This document shows, in pieces, positions 13,480 through 56,141 of a stretch of 64,000 bases of DNA. The stretch's first letter is position 1, and the number at the start of each line of letters is the position of its first letter. Made by a program: the position numbers and the translations under genes. The DNA lies in NCBI GenBank assembly GCA_013396525.1, contig VWYX01000207.1, positions 996,180-1,060,179 on the forward strand, written 5' to 3'. Origin of the DNA: Chaetorhynchus papuensis (Eukaryota > Chordata > Aves > Passeriformes > Rhipiduridae). The notes under the pieces are model-generated. The model searched no databases and was not told the origin of the DNA. It worked only from the letters and a program-made list of their open reading frames with translations.

Positions 13480-14016
13480 GTGGAGTGAGGCCACACCTCG
13501 AATCCTGGGTCCAGTTTTGGGCCCCTCATGACAAGAAAGACATTGAGGGGCTGGAGTGTGTCCAGAGAAGAGAACGGATCTGGGGAAGGGTCTGGAGCAC
13601 AAGTCTGATGAGGAGCAGCTGAGGGAGCTGGGGGGGCTCAGCCTGGAGAAAAGGAGGCTCAGGGGGGACCTTGTGGCTCTGCACAACTCCCTGACAGGAG
13701 GGGACAGCCAGGTGGAGTCAGGCTCTGCTCCCAGGGAACAAGGGACAGGACAAGAGGAAATGCCCTCAAGTTGCACCACAGGGGAGGTTTAGACTAGACA
13801 TTTGGAAAAATTTTTTTACAGAAAGGGTGGTCAGACACTGGGACAGGCTGCCTAGGGAAGTGGTGTAGCCACCAACCCTGGAAGTTTTCAGATATTGTAT
13901 GGAAGTGGCACTTAGGGACGTGGTTTAGTGGTGAACATGATTGTGGTGCCGGGTTGATGGTTGGACTTGATGATCTTAGAGGTCTTTTCCAGCCTTAATG
14001 ATTCCATGATTCTATA
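13480..14016 (+). mobile_element. CR1 LINE, about 540 bp 3' fragment
   Basis: Covers the GAGTGAGGCCACACCTCG segment, TGGAGAAAAGGAGGCTCAGG and the 3' end ATGATTCCATGATTCTAT. Same subfamily as the copy at 16,336, and followed by the same unique flank (see findings). Confidence 0.9.
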
Positions 14017-14271
14017 AAATCCACAGGATGTGCTATAACAAGCATGAAATACGTAAACATGACATACATGTGTCACCAGTGTGCTGGAGCCAGGGTCTGT
14101 GCTGTGTGCTGCCTTTGCAGTATGGATTCCTGAGCTTTCCTCAGATATTAGCAAGGAGCAGGGAAAATTTTTGACATAGTTATCATCCTGGGAGAACCAA
14201 TTTAATAAGGTCATGGACATACTCCATGCAAGAGACAGGGATAGGTGTGGTTTAGTTTCCTGGCACAGATC

Positions 14272-14740
14272 ATAAAATCATAGAATATCCTGAGTTGGAA
14301 GGGGCCCACAAGGATCACTGAGTCCAGTTTTTGTCCCTTCACAGGGCAAACCCAACAAGCCCATCCTGTGCCTGAGAGCATTGTCCAAAGGCTCCTTGAG
14401 CTCTGTCAGGTTTGGTGCTGTGACCCCCTGGGGAACCTGTTCCAGTGCTCAGCCACCCTCTGGGTGAAGAAACTTTTCCTAATGTCCACCCTAAACATCC
14501 CCAGACTCAGCTTCAGGCCAAACCCTCGGGTCCTGTCACTGGTCACAATGGAGCAGAGATCAGTGCCTGCGCCTCCTCTCCCCCTCATGAGGAAGTTGTA
14601 ACTGCAATGAGGTGTCCCCTCAGTCTCCTCTTCCCAGGGCTGAACAGACCAAGTGCCCTCAGCTGCTCCAGACGTGGCCATGCCCTGCACAGAGCTCCCT
14701 GTGACCACAGAGGGACAGCCAGCAAGCAGGGAGCAGCTCT
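14272..14740 (-). mobile_element. CR1 LINE, 3' fragment
   Basis: Begins AAATCATAGAATATCCTGAG with GTTGGAAGGGGCCCACAAGG, then AACCTGTTCCAGTGCTC and AGTCTCCTCTTCCCAGG. CR1 on the minus strand, oriented opposite to its neighbour at 13,480. Confidence 0.9.
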
Positions 14741-16335
14741 GGACTCCACACCCAGGCCCAAGGACTGCTCAGATACTTTTCATTTAGCAGTGACTGGATA
14801 TAATAAACAAAGACAAACCCGACTGGAGTCTCCCAACCTCTGCCTTGAAGTGCTCCTGTCTGTCTGGCCTGGGAGGGGGTGAAGACAAGTTGAGTGCTTT
14901 GTTGCTACAGTGCAAAATTGGGCAGCTCCTGGTGCAGGCACTGCTCAGCAGCAGAGTTATGATGATGATGATTCTCTCCCAGCTGTGCCTGTCCCTTCTC
15001 TTGTTTTTTATTAGGCCAAGTTCTCTGTTGAGGAGCTTGAGCCAGAGATGGCCAAAGACCAAACACGTCACCTGAGTCCCATCATCTCTGGGAGCATGGT
15101 GATGCCAGACAGAAGGCATCTGAGGTCGGCCCTGCGTGTGTTACATGAGCGGAGAAGCATCAGGACTCACTTTTTATTGTTTTTTATAAATTTCGCTGGC
15201 ACACGTCTTGCGTGTCAGGTCGCTCCTTCACACATGCACATGTGTGCACTTCATTACAGCTCCTTGTCTCCCTCCCTTCCTCCGCCTTGCCCCGCTTCCC
15301 TGCAGTATCCTCCTTCCACCCTGGGGCTTGGAAGCTGCGCTCAGCCTCTGCCGGAAAACTGCTTCCAGCTGTGTGCTGTGACAGGCTCTCAGCCGCTGAG
15401 CAGCTGTTCCCGGGCTCCTGCTCCCTGAACCGAGGGGATGGGTGGGGAAAGGCTGATGTGTGCTGCCGACCGCCTTCTGAAGCAGTCGCCTGAGCTGGGT
15501 TTGGAGCCCACCCTGTGCCTCAGGGCGCTGTCCAAATTCTCCTTGAGCTCTGTCAGGTTTGGTGCTGTGACCACTGCCCTGGGAAGCCTGTTCCAGTGCC
15601 CAACCACCCTCCGGGTGAGGAAATTCTCCTAATATGCAACCTTAGCCTCCCCTGACACAGCTCAGGCCATTCCCTCAGGTCCTGTCACTGGTTTCCAGTG
15701 AGCAGATCCATGCCTGCCCCTCCTCTTCCTCTCCTGAGGAAGACGTAAACCACTGTCCTCGAAGGTAGGAGGAAAGTGCCTCCAACCCAGCTGACATCTC
15801 TCGACCTCCCCCCGGCCACACCGCTATTTGTGGTCACTTTTTGCCTGGTGCTTCCAAGGACATGTGTCTGCCTGGCCCGAGTTCCTGCATGAACCCTTGT
15901 CCCTCTGTCTGATTCATCAGTTTTTTCAATTACAGCCGCAGCCACACGGGCTTGGCCGCGCTCCTGCGCTGCCTCGTTCCTGCTGGAAGAAGGGGAGGCA
16001 GGCAGAGGTTTGTGCGTTCTCTGGCGATGCACAATCCCCGTCCTGTGGTCACCGGGTAACTGTAAAATTAAATCAGATCCTTGCTGTTAACCAGAAGGCA
16101 TCTGCAATGAAAGGAAGTTAAATGCGGAGCTGGAGGGGTTGTTTTGCTGCTAACAACACATTGCAGGACCTGCTAGGAAATCAAATTCACTGTTCTATCT
16201 CACCCACATGATTAAGTTCACCCCCAGCTTAATGTGATTTAGGATTAGGTGGGATACTTTATATTGATTGTAGGTTCAAGGACACCTTTTTTTTTTTCCT
16301 GGACTTTGGTAACATGGCCATTATTAAGAATGACA
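14741..16335. other. Intergenic, one CR1 fragment inside
   Basis: Moderately GC-rich, containing the internal CR1 fragment at 15,490. No exon supported. Confidence 0.65.
15490..15745 (-). mobile_element. CR1 LINE fragment lacking its 3' end
   Basis: Matches internal text of the copy at 14,272 (CTCTGTCAGGTTTGGTGCTG, CCTGTTCCAGTGCCC) but begins without the terminal repeat. Minus strand. Confidence 0.82.
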
Positions 16336-16595
16336 GAATAAAATGACCTCAAGTTGCAACAAGGGAGGTTTAGATTAGACATTTGGAAAAATTTCTTCAT
16401 AGAAAGGGTGGTCAAACACTGAAACAGGCTGCCCTGGGAAGTGGCGGAGTCACCATTCCTGGAAGCGTTCAGAAATTGTGTGGATGTGGCACTTGGGGAC
16501 GTGGTTTAGTGGTGAACATGATTGTGGTGTGGGGTTGACGGTTGGACTTGATGATCTTAGAGGTTTTTTCCAAACTTAATGATTCTATGATTCTA
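16336..16595 (+). mobile_element. CR1 LINE, 3' fragment
   Basis: From CCTCAAGTTGCAACAAGG to ATTCTATGATTCTAT. Closely related to the end of the copy at 13,480, including GGGACGTGGTTTAGTGGTGA. Confidence 0.9.
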
Positions 16596-16640
16596 TAAAA
16601 TCCACAGGATGTGCTATAACAAGCATGAAACACATAAAAT

Positions 16641-19486
16641 ACAATTTTTTTCCCTGCTGTATAATCCTTCCATGAGGTAGAGAATGGCCAGCTACTCCCA
16701 CCTTCCTATCTAGGGACCAGGCAGGAAGCCAGAGCCAAAAAATTCTGCCTTCACCACATTTTGGGTGCTTTCCAGGCAACACAGCCATGCTGGGTGGTTG
16801 ATCTCTGGGACTGGCAAAAGCATGACTGAAGGTCCAGACCTTCCAATCCATGACAGGGCTGAAAGTTTGGCATCTCCCCCAGAAAGGCACTTTATCATAG
16901 TGAAATGACACAGTTGTGTGACTAAACATTTGCTGTGACAGGGACAGAAACTGCTCAGGGCCCTCTAAAGCAATGACCAACCATTTATTATGTGGAGTGA
17001 AAACACCTCATGAGTGTTCCCACCAAGCTGCTGTTCCTGGTTTTGTCTGGTTTTCATCTAAACTTGAAGCGAGATACCAGCATTGTCTCTTTTCAACTGA
17101 AGCCCCAGGAAAATGGGGAACAAAAATCCTCGAGGTTGGAGCCAGGATGAGCTACGAATGTAGAAGCAGCAGTTTGAAGGGAGAATATCTTTGAATAAAC
17201 CAGCTGGAACAGGGAGGTGTGTTTCAGAGTTCAGGACTTTGTAAATATCTGTGTTCTCCACCTCTATGGTCTAATGAAAGACCCTACCTCTTCCCAGACC
17301 CTTGGAAGTGCTTGGCAGGAGCAGGGATCAAGAAGGGATAAGCCTGTTCTGTGCTAGAGATTGATTTGGTTGAGTCAGAATTAAGAAAAAAAAAAAAAAA
17401 AGTGGGGGAACACAATCTAAGGGATAATTTAACTTCTATTTATAGTTATTTTATGGTCTGCCATGGAGCTTAATTAATGTGGTCAGTAAACTCACTTTTT
17501 TTTAAGACCCAGTTACAGTGATGGTCCTGCCCAAGCCCTAAGATAATTCATGAACAATTATAGATAAGAGAGAGACAGCTTTGAAATCAATGTTTTACAC
17601 AAGAGCCAGATATTACAAAGATCAATGCAATAATTAGGTTTTTTAAAAAAATAAATATATCATACAGTTGAATTACTCCAGGGGTGCCTTTGTGTCTGAG
17701 GTTCAACCAGTGGATTCTTTTAATCAGAATTAGTTCTGGAATAGATTTTGCTGGCTATAGAGCTAAAAACGTAATCCTGGCTGGCTCATTCAGCTTTATT
17801 AAGCATTCATGACTATTTTTCAAAAGAGGATCTCCTTCTTCTCCTGACAGAAAGGCTCATCAAATACAGACAGGAGAGGAGAGGAAAGGAAATCTCAGCT
17901 CCATTGAAGCTGAAGCCAAATATCCCATCGAATTCACCGGGGCCACAGTCTCACCTAAGTTGCATAACACACTTAAAAATACTACTGGCCTGATAATTAT
18001 GCAAAACGGACCCCACATTTCTGTCCTGGGAGCAGAGGGAGCGGGAGGAGAAGAGGGGAACCCAACACACACATCCATCTGATCCTGTGAGGCATTTACC
18101 AGTAGTATGTACTTGGCAAAAGATCTGATGTATGAAGTGAATAAATAATAAAACAGTCTGTGTTTCCTTGCATCGCAATTCGTAAATGCTTTCGATGCAC
18201 ATAAATGATCCTAAAAGACGTACTTGCATTTCCTTTGAGGAATCCTTGAGGAATCCAAACACATCGGTACCACGGTTGTAACTCGGAAACCTGAAAGTCA
18301 TCGAATGAGGCAGACCCTGCCTAATCTGATCTGTGAAAAACCTTTGAGTTGAAAGCAAGGCTTTTCTAACCCTGACACTAAGGAATCTCTCAATAAATTA
18401 CGGTAAACCCAGACAACACCCCCCAACAACTGGCAGACAATCAAACCCACGATGAGTAATCACACCAGCAGCAGAAGTGATGCTGTAAAATGCTGCTCGT
18501 ACCCACTTCTTTTACCTTTTCACCTACTGTGTGCATCACAGTCATGCCTGAGGCAGTACGAATTGGTTAAAGCCACCTCATTTAAATACGTAAAACAGCT
18601 AATGAGGCTTGCTGGAGGGGACATGACTCACCTGTATGCAACCAAAAAAAGTGAAGCTCCCCCTTTTTTATCCACTGCTACTCCCCTTTGCTTCAAAATT
18701 ATTAAAGTCTCGGAAGTGCCCAGTGTGGAACTTTTAAAGGGTGAGACAACTCTGTGTACTTAGTGGAGATACAGGGCTGCATTGGCTTAGATATGGGTCA
18801 AATGTGTCTTTTGAAGTCTTTTCCAGGGTCTGGTATCACTCCTAGTGTCAGTGCAAGTCTTCAAGGTCAGCAGAACCAGGTACTTTGTGTTGGTAAGGAA
18901 AGGTAGAAGCTGGAGCCCTGGAAAGGCAGAGTCTGGAATCGGTTACAGGGACACTTTGCCTTTAGATGAATATCTGGCTATTTTTCAGTGTGCTTTTCAC
19001 TCAGCTAGGAAAATGGGGGAAATGCTATTTGATACTCCACTTTTAAATCCTGCTGGGGAGACAGGTGCTGCTTTGAACCCACATTATGGAAGATAACTGC
19101 AAGCTGGATTCCAGAGATGAATGTGAGGCAGATTAAGTCCAGACCACAATAATCCCTCTTCTCCAGCAACATCACTGACCGAGGATACTGAAGGCAAGCC
19201 AAAGTTCACACACTGGTTTATGATACTGTTAGCAAGTTTGCAGCCAAAACAAAAGTTCAGACATGGGTTGTGACGCATTTTATTTAGAAATCTATGTTCA
19301 GGCCACGATGACAAAAAACAATGAATCTCCAGCGTTTTCATCAGGGGCACAGATCCAGCTGAGTCTGTCAGGGAGCTAATTGTGGGTAGTTACCTCATGC
19401 CAGCTACTGGCCTTGGAGCACCGCAGCCCATGTTTCACACTCACTTTAGGCAGACAATGAAGTGGGACATCCTCTGACAGAAGCAA
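16641..19486. other. Intergenic, no gene seen
   Basis: AT-rich unique DNA with a poly-A run and a small direct repeat TTGAGGAATCC twice near 18,235-18,256. No exon supported. Confidence 0.7.
17386..17401. repeat. Poly-A run
   Basis: Sixteen consecutive A, without an adjacent recognisable retroposed sequence. Confidence 0.85.
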
Positions 19487-19940
19487 TCACAGAATCATTT
19501 AGGTCGGAAAAGACCTCTCAGGTCATCAACTCCAAACATTAACTAACCCAGCACTGCCAAGCCCATTACTAGACCACGTCTCTAAGGACCACATCTACAT
19601 GTTTTTGGAATACTTTCAGGGGTGGCGGATCCACCACTTCCCTGTGCAGCCTGTTCCAGTGCCTGACCACCCCTTCAGTGAAGAAATTTTTTTCTAATAT
19701 CCAATCTAAACCTCCCTTGGTGCAATTTGAGGCTATTTCCTCTTGCCCTATCACTGGTTACCAGGGAGAAGGGCCTGATCCCCACCTGGCTGCACCCTCC
19801 TGTCAGGGAGTTGTGGAGAGTGAGAAGGTCCCTCCTGGGCCTCCTTCTCTCCAGGCTGAGCCCCCCCAGCTCCCTCAGCTGCTCCCTCGTGCTCCAGATC
19901 CTTCCCCAGCTTCATTGCCCCTCTTTGGAGCCACTATTCT
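19487..19940 (-). mobile_element. CR1 LINE, about 450 bp 3' fragment
   Basis: Starts ATCACAGAATCATTTAGGTC and continues through CTAATATCCAATCTAAACC and CTCCAGGCTGAGCCCCCC. Same divergent subfamily as the copy at 104. The long open frame read across it is not a gene. Confidence 0.9.
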
Positions 19941-22436
19941 GCCCCACTTCCACCTCCACTTGCACTTCCTACCGGGAAATGTGGCCCAACTCATGTCTGC
20001 CCTGTACAGGGGATTGGATAATCAAGCTGGATTACAAATGTGCTGCCCCAATGCTTGTCCCAGCAAACAAGGGTGCAAAAGGCAAACAAGCAGCAACAGG
20101 CAAAGACAAGATGCTCCTGCTGGCGCTGGAAGTCTCTTTTTAAGGCAGCCAGAGAACTCTGGTGTGTCTTGGCCACTGCTGGCTGCAGTGACTAATTACA
20201 GCGTTACACAGTGCTTATTTCTCTGGAGATTTGCCACGTTTGCAGGAGCTGGCTCCAGCTCTGTTGGATTTCTCACAGGGAACCTCCTGTGCCTTCGAGG
20301 AGTCTCCCCCTTACCTCGAGCTCATGATTTCTGTTATCTGCTGGGTGCGGATGAGACACCCAGCTGTTATAATTTAGTCCCTTTGGCTTTCCCAGGTACC
20401 TGAATCCAACTCAGTTGAAGTAAATGACAGCCTTATCAACTCCACGGACTTTGAAGCAGGCTCCAGCTATGGGATTGATCCAATATGCAGATGCCAAGTC
20501 TGATTCCAGGAAGGGAGGAAAAAATCATCTGCTGAAATTATTCAAGGCTTGCAGATATATCTTGGCATGCTGAATGGAAATGGAGGAATTTCTCGGGGAG
20601 AACGTTAAATAATTCTCAAAATAATTGTTAACACTCACAGCACAACCCCCATCCCACCTCTGTCAGTCAGGTAAGAGTTTGCCCACTGTAGCGAAGTGCT
20701 CATGAGTTTGCATTGTTTATGGTTATATTTATTATTGTTCTTGGAAAGAAAGATCACATCAGTGGCCAGCTTCAGAAATTTAAAATGAAAATTTGCTGTC
20801 AAGGTGTGCTGGTCACTCTTGTGTCCACCAAGCATCTGCATTCAGCTACAAAGCAATTTAGAAAGAGATTCAGGGAGTGCTGTTCAGGACATAAACTGGG
20901 CCTAAATCCAAGAAATAGATCTGGCAAGCCCAAGCTCCATCATCACCTGCAGCTAGAAGCACTGACATGTACCAGCATCCAAATTTGGTTAGATAGACTT
21001 CCTAAACACTCCAGTTTAAGATCCCACACCTGAATGACCTCGGGATGTTTTAACCAGGCTCTGCTGCTCCGTTCACACCCCTCTGGACTCAGCAGACCCA
21101 TGAACAGAGCACCCTGTGTGAAGTTTTTGGGGTAATTTCAGCAGATCTAAGACTGCCTTGGAGCAGGCAGATCAGGGCAGGTACAAAGCTAAAGCAGGGC
21201 ACGGCCAAGCTAAAAGGAAAGAAACTTTACTAGTTTTCTTTCATTATTGAGATACAAATTTCAGGACAAAAACTCTGACTAAAGACAGAGGAAACGGTGA
21301 ACTTAAGTGTTGTGTGAACAAACTGTACTGCAGAAAACACCGAGCAAACCTCCTGCAGGTACTTCTCAAACACAGCCACCTCGTGCCTGCTGCTTTGCAC
21401 ACCGCAAATGCTCCTCTGCTGCAATTAATGACTGGTTAATTGCATGCATTTCAAGAAAGAAAAGTCTTTTGTGAATGATCAGCCCTTCTGAATTTGTCAT
21501 TTAAACAATTTAAGGCAGTGTTTGAATACCTGTCTAACTCCAAAGCTGTCAAAAATACAGGACACATCAAAGAGGCTCCGCTGCAACCCTAAAAAGAAAG
21601 GAAACAATTGTAGTTGTGGTATTGGTAAACCTACAAGGGTTTCTCTGTTAATATCTCCAGCTACCACACAACCACAAGAACTGACATGATATGCCATGAT
21701 TTTTCCTTTTGGGTATAACCATCCAAGCTAAAATACCCCATATGCTACAAGATTGATGCTTAATACTTCGTTCCAGATGTGTTCTGGCTTAGTTAAATAT
21801 TTAACACATTTCTAGAAGAATGTAGTCTATAATTGCATTAATACATCAGAAGAATGATGTCCTGGTGAGTATAGGGAAAGATATTCCAAGGCTGGCTGTG
21901 TCCCTACTCCTGTCAGTGATCAGTAGGACTCACCCATTTAAAAAAATCTGATAATCACTCATCTCCATGGCACTGACAGAGCTACACAGGCACAACCCTG
22001 ACAGTGCCCCCCAGTAACACTCCCAAGGCCTAAGCAGAGTGACACTGTAATCTGGTAAAATTCCAGGCGGCAAAATCCCCATTTAAATTTCAAATATATC
22101 CATGATGCATATTACTGGATGTATTTAATTGCTGAATTTTGTGCTGTTAACAACGGTTTTGCCTTTTTCCCCATGCCTTTCCAGAAGCCACAGCTCAAAA
22201 GACCCAAAGTGTAGGAGCTGGAAGTACAATGGATCCCTGAAGAAGTTCCCTGAACACATCCACAAAAATAAACACGTGAAAGCATATTTTTATTTTTAGA
22301 AAAATCTGATTTTGATAGAAATCTCTAATGAGATCCCTGACTCTGGCAAATACTTGAATTAAAAGCACTGGGAATAGCTGACAAAATTTTACGTAGTAAC
22401 ATCTAACCAAGTGTTGACGAGAACTCAACATGAGCT
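19941..22436. other. Intergenic, no gene seen
   Basis: Unique AT-rich DNA between two CR1 copies; short open frames only. Confidence 0.7.
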
Positions 22437-22956
22437 GGGTGGTGAGACCCCACCTGCAGAGCTGCCTCCAGGCCTGGGGGCCACTGTAAGGACATGGTAC
22501 AGGGGGAGCAGGTCCAGAGGAGGCCACAAAATTGCTCCAGGGACAGAAGCACCGACCCCTATGGGGACAGGCTGGGAGAGCTGGGGCCGCTCAGCCTGGA
22601 GAAGCTTTTGTGGAGACCCCACAGGGACCCTCAATAACTGAAGGGGGTCTGCAGGGAAGCCAGAGAGGGACCCTTTGTCAGGAACCAGAGTGGCAGGACA
22701 GGGAGGAATGGCTTCAAACTGAGAGTAGGTTTAGATTTGATGTTAAGGAGAAATTCTTCCCTGTGAGGTGCTGAGGCCCTGGCACAGGGTGCCCAGAGAA
22801 GCTGTGGCTGCCCCATCCCTGGAAGTGTCCAAGGCCAGGTTGGGCAGGGCTTGGAGCAACCTGGGATAGTGGAAGGTGTCCCTGCCCATGGCAGAGGGGT
22901 TGGAATGAAAGGATTTGTAAGGTCCCTTCCAACCCAAACCATTCTATGGTTCTAAG
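22437..22956 (+). mobile_element. CR1 LINE, about 520 bp 3' fragment
   Basis: From GGTGAGACCCCACCTGCAG through GCCGCTCAGCCTGGAGAAGC to CCAACCCAAACCATTCTATG. Plus strand, some 600 bp beyond the CDC5L 3' end. Confidence 0.92.
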
Positions 22957-23560
22957 TATAGTCTGACTAAACAGTACTCAGATGAAGATTTTGGATTAAA
23001 TTTAGGAAATTCTCAAAGAATAGGAAGCAGTGCACTCCTGCCTTTCCCTAATTCCATCCTTACCCTTCAGGACAAAGCAATGAGACAATTAAATCCTGTT
23101 GAGATGTGGTGAAAGGAGAGGAGGGGCAAATATGGAGCTTCTTTCCCATCCCACACCATGGGTAACAAAGCAGATGATTTATAAAAATTAATACTTAGAA
23201 AATTTAACAGTACATTTTCTGCTGAAATCTATGGTTCCACCAGGCCATGCTGAGTGAATTTATAAAACTTACCCCTACCCTGTTCCAGGATGGAGAGATT
23301 ATGCCAGTATGACCATTAGAGCACCTGGATAAAGCTGGGAGTGTTTATTCACATGCACAGAGAAGAGTTGGAAACATGGTATTTATTACCTGGACAACAA
23401 CCATCCTGCACAGGTAATTCCTATTACTAATTAGTCATGGAAAATAAAGGCAGCAACAGGGGGAAGAGCAGACCACAAACACAAAGGAGGGCTGGGACAC
23501 GTGAAGACTCGATTTTAGTTAAAAGACAGACATTATAACTTCATTGTTTTTTAACATTCC
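22957..23560. other. Intergenic flank beyond the CDC5L 3' end
   Basis: Unique AT-rich DNA; nothing recognisable. Confidence 0.7.
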
Positions 23561-23563
23561 AGG

Positions 23564-23592
23564 TTTATTCAAAAGACATTATTCATTTTATT
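23564..23592 (-). terminator. Candidate polyadenylation signals of CDC5L
   Basis: Two AATAAA hexamers on the minus strand (23,587-23,592 and 23,564-23,569) lie about 330-350 bp past the CDC5L stop codon. They imply a 3' UTR of roughly 350-380 nt. Which is used cannot be told from the sequence. Confidence 0.6.
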
Positions 23593-23918
23593 TTATGCAG
23601 GTATGTATCTTACAGGTCTTAAGACTGATAAAATACTAGGAATGATGTGATAACCCTAGCAAATGAAGACATGGCTAAAATCATACCAGCGTGATTTTTC
23701 TTTTCTTTCAATAAAATTTGGACATTTCAATCCCATTTTTAACACTGGCCAGAGCTATTCATACCTAGAGCATTTGGAATAGTCCATTGAGGGAACAAAA
23801 CTTGACAAGATGCAAACAGCAGACTACACTTGATTTCTGCAACTGCTGGCAAAAGCTGCTGGAGAAGTATCTGCACACTTTAAAAATGTTACATCAGTGA
23901 CAGACGGAATTTTGTGCT

Positions 23919-54372
<30,454 letters not shown>

Positions 54373-54510
54373 CTTGGCGGCAAAGGGAGGGGGGTCGAAC
54401 CCCTGGAGCGAGAGAGCGGAGAGAGGACGGAAGCACCGTTCGCCTTAGCGGGGCCGGCCGAGACCGCGCACGGTCGCCCTCAGCGGCGGCGGGTGCTCTG
54501 CCAGAATAGC

Positions 54511-54610
54511 GGGAAGCGGGTCCGGCGGCTTTCCCAGGGAAGCGGGACCGGCGGCTTTTCCAAGGGAAGTGAGGCCGCTGCTCCTCCAGGGAAGCGGGTC
54601 TGGCCGCTCC
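54511..54610. repeat. Four-unit minisatellite in the CDC5L promoter or 5' UTR
   Basis: Four imperfect tandem units (54,511-54,536; 54,537-54,563; 54,564-54,588; 54,589-54,610) of 22-27 bp, each beginning GGGAAG and continuing with a CGGGNCCGGCGGCTTT-like core. Each unit supplies one GGAA core, the centre of ETS-family sites. The repeat lies about 140-240 bp upstream of the CDC5L ATG. Confidence 0.8.
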
Positions 54611-54621
54611 GCGCATGCGCA
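54610..54621. promoter_or_regulatory. NRF-1-type site upstream of CDC5L
   Basis: CGCGCATGCGCA is a perfect match to the near-palindromic NRF-1 consensus YGCGCAYGCGCR. It lies about 240 bp upstream of the CDC5L start codon, directly beside the GGAA-containing minisatellite. Confidence 0.6.
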
Positions 54622-54867
54622 GCGCGTCCCCGCGCGTCCTGAGGCGGCGCTCCGCGCTGGCGCCACCTGCCGGCCGGAGGAGCGCACGGCGCAGGGGCCC
54701 GGCGACACCGAACGGAGGAACTGGGCTTGCATTAAACTCCTTCAAATTTCCCCAAGGGACGCAAATAAGGGAGGAAAGGGACAGCGGAAGGAAATCACAT
54801 CTCCTCAATGTTACGTTTAGAGGGTATTTTGTTAATTTCAGGAAAAAAATCCGTGCATTTATGTACG

Positions 54868-55073
54868 GAATAAGTTCTTGGCTGTGAGGGTGCTGAGGCC
54901 CTGGCACAGGGTGCCCAGAGAAGCTGTGGCTGCCCCTGGATTCCTCGAAGTGTCCAAGGCCAGGTTGGACAGGGCTTGGAGCAGCCTGGGAGAGTGGAAA
55001 GTGTCCCTGCCCGTGGCAGGGGGTGGAACAAGATAATCTTTAATCTGAATGCAAAACTATTCTATGATTCTAC
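54868..55073 (+). mobile_element. CR1 LINE, short 3' fragment upstream of CDC5L
   Basis: Contains GGTGCCCAGAGAAGCTGTGG and ends CTATTCTATGATTCTAC. It lies about 500 bp upstream of the CDC5L start codon, just outside the CpG island. Confidence 0.9.
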
Positions 55074-55111
55074 AAGAGGGCAACATTCATAGTGCATTTG
55101 CACATTCACAC

Positions 55112-55137
55112 TCACACACACACACACACACACACAC
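55112..55137. repeat. CA dinucleotide microsatellite
   Basis: Thirteen CA units, about 40 bp past the CR1 end at 55,073. Confidence 0.95.
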
Positions 55138-56141
55138 TAAAGGAGTGTGTACAAGTCACATACCTGAATTTGGGAAACTTTCACAGGTAAGTACTCATGT
55201 CAGATACCTTTGCACCTTCTTAACAGGTGAAGGGTTGAGTCTCAAGGAGTGGGGATATCAGCCCTGGAACCATCATTGTCATTCAGCTGTGGTCCCCCAG
55301 GTATATCCAACCTGGAAATTTTGTGGCTCAGAGAGGCCCCACTCAGAGCCATGTGCTGGTCTCAGCTCACTGCAGTCTGGAGAGCTCAGAGGGTCTAAGT
55401 ACCACTGCTTAGAGAGTCACAACAGACTTGGCTTTGCTCATAGCAATTTTCCACCCTGGCCTCAGTTCAGGTCGGTAACTTTCTTTGAAAGTTCAAAACC
55501 AAAAACCTGGGTGGGTAATCAGGCAAGAAAAGTAAGTTCCCAAGGCTGTTAAAAACTAGGGCTCCTTAACCAGCACTAGTCCCTGGGAGCAGACAGTGTT
55601 TCTGATAAGCTCAAGATAAGCTCAGCCCAGCTCATCAAGGCCAAGGCCTAATGAGCATTTCTGAGACCACAGTGTACCCCAAACAGGAGGATGCACCACC
55701 ACACCCTACAGGTCGGACTCACTACTATTCATTTATGTCACCTCCTGTTTAACTTTTATTCACTTATTCAGCAGACGCACAGCAGGTAAAATGATAGCCT
55801 TTTGCTCCATTTGTTTGTTTCATTACATTTCCCTGCTTTGTCCAAATTCACGATATGTTCATGAAGAAAACTATGCAAACTTTCTTGGTTTAAATAGGAA
55901 ACTTCAGGTTCATGATTATGATTCAGGAAAGGCTTTGATTTTTGTTTAAAGTATGCAGAAATAAAAAATATTACACTTTTAGGTACCACAAAAAAAAATA
56001 ATAGCTCGTCTTATTTGAAACTGAATATGCCTCTATCTTTAAATTTCACTGACTTAGCAGACTGAGAATACCTCTGAAATCCCAAAAGTCCAGGGCAGTG
56101 CATAAGGAACAGAGAGCAACATCAGGAGTCATTAAACTGTT
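55138..56141. other. Intergenic between CDC5L and the zinc-finger gene
   Basis: Unique sequence without a supportable gene or named repeat. Confidence 0.65.

Noticed and set aside
19678..20403. A 241-codon open frame on the plus strand
   Set aside because: Its first part is the antisense of a CR1 fragment and the remainder has no recognisable domain; the frame is open because GC-rich CR1 text lacks stops.
1..23560. Exons of SUPT3H or another neighbour expected beyond the CDC5L 3' end
   Set aside because: I searched the translated frames for recognisable exons and found none; the gene may lie outside the window.
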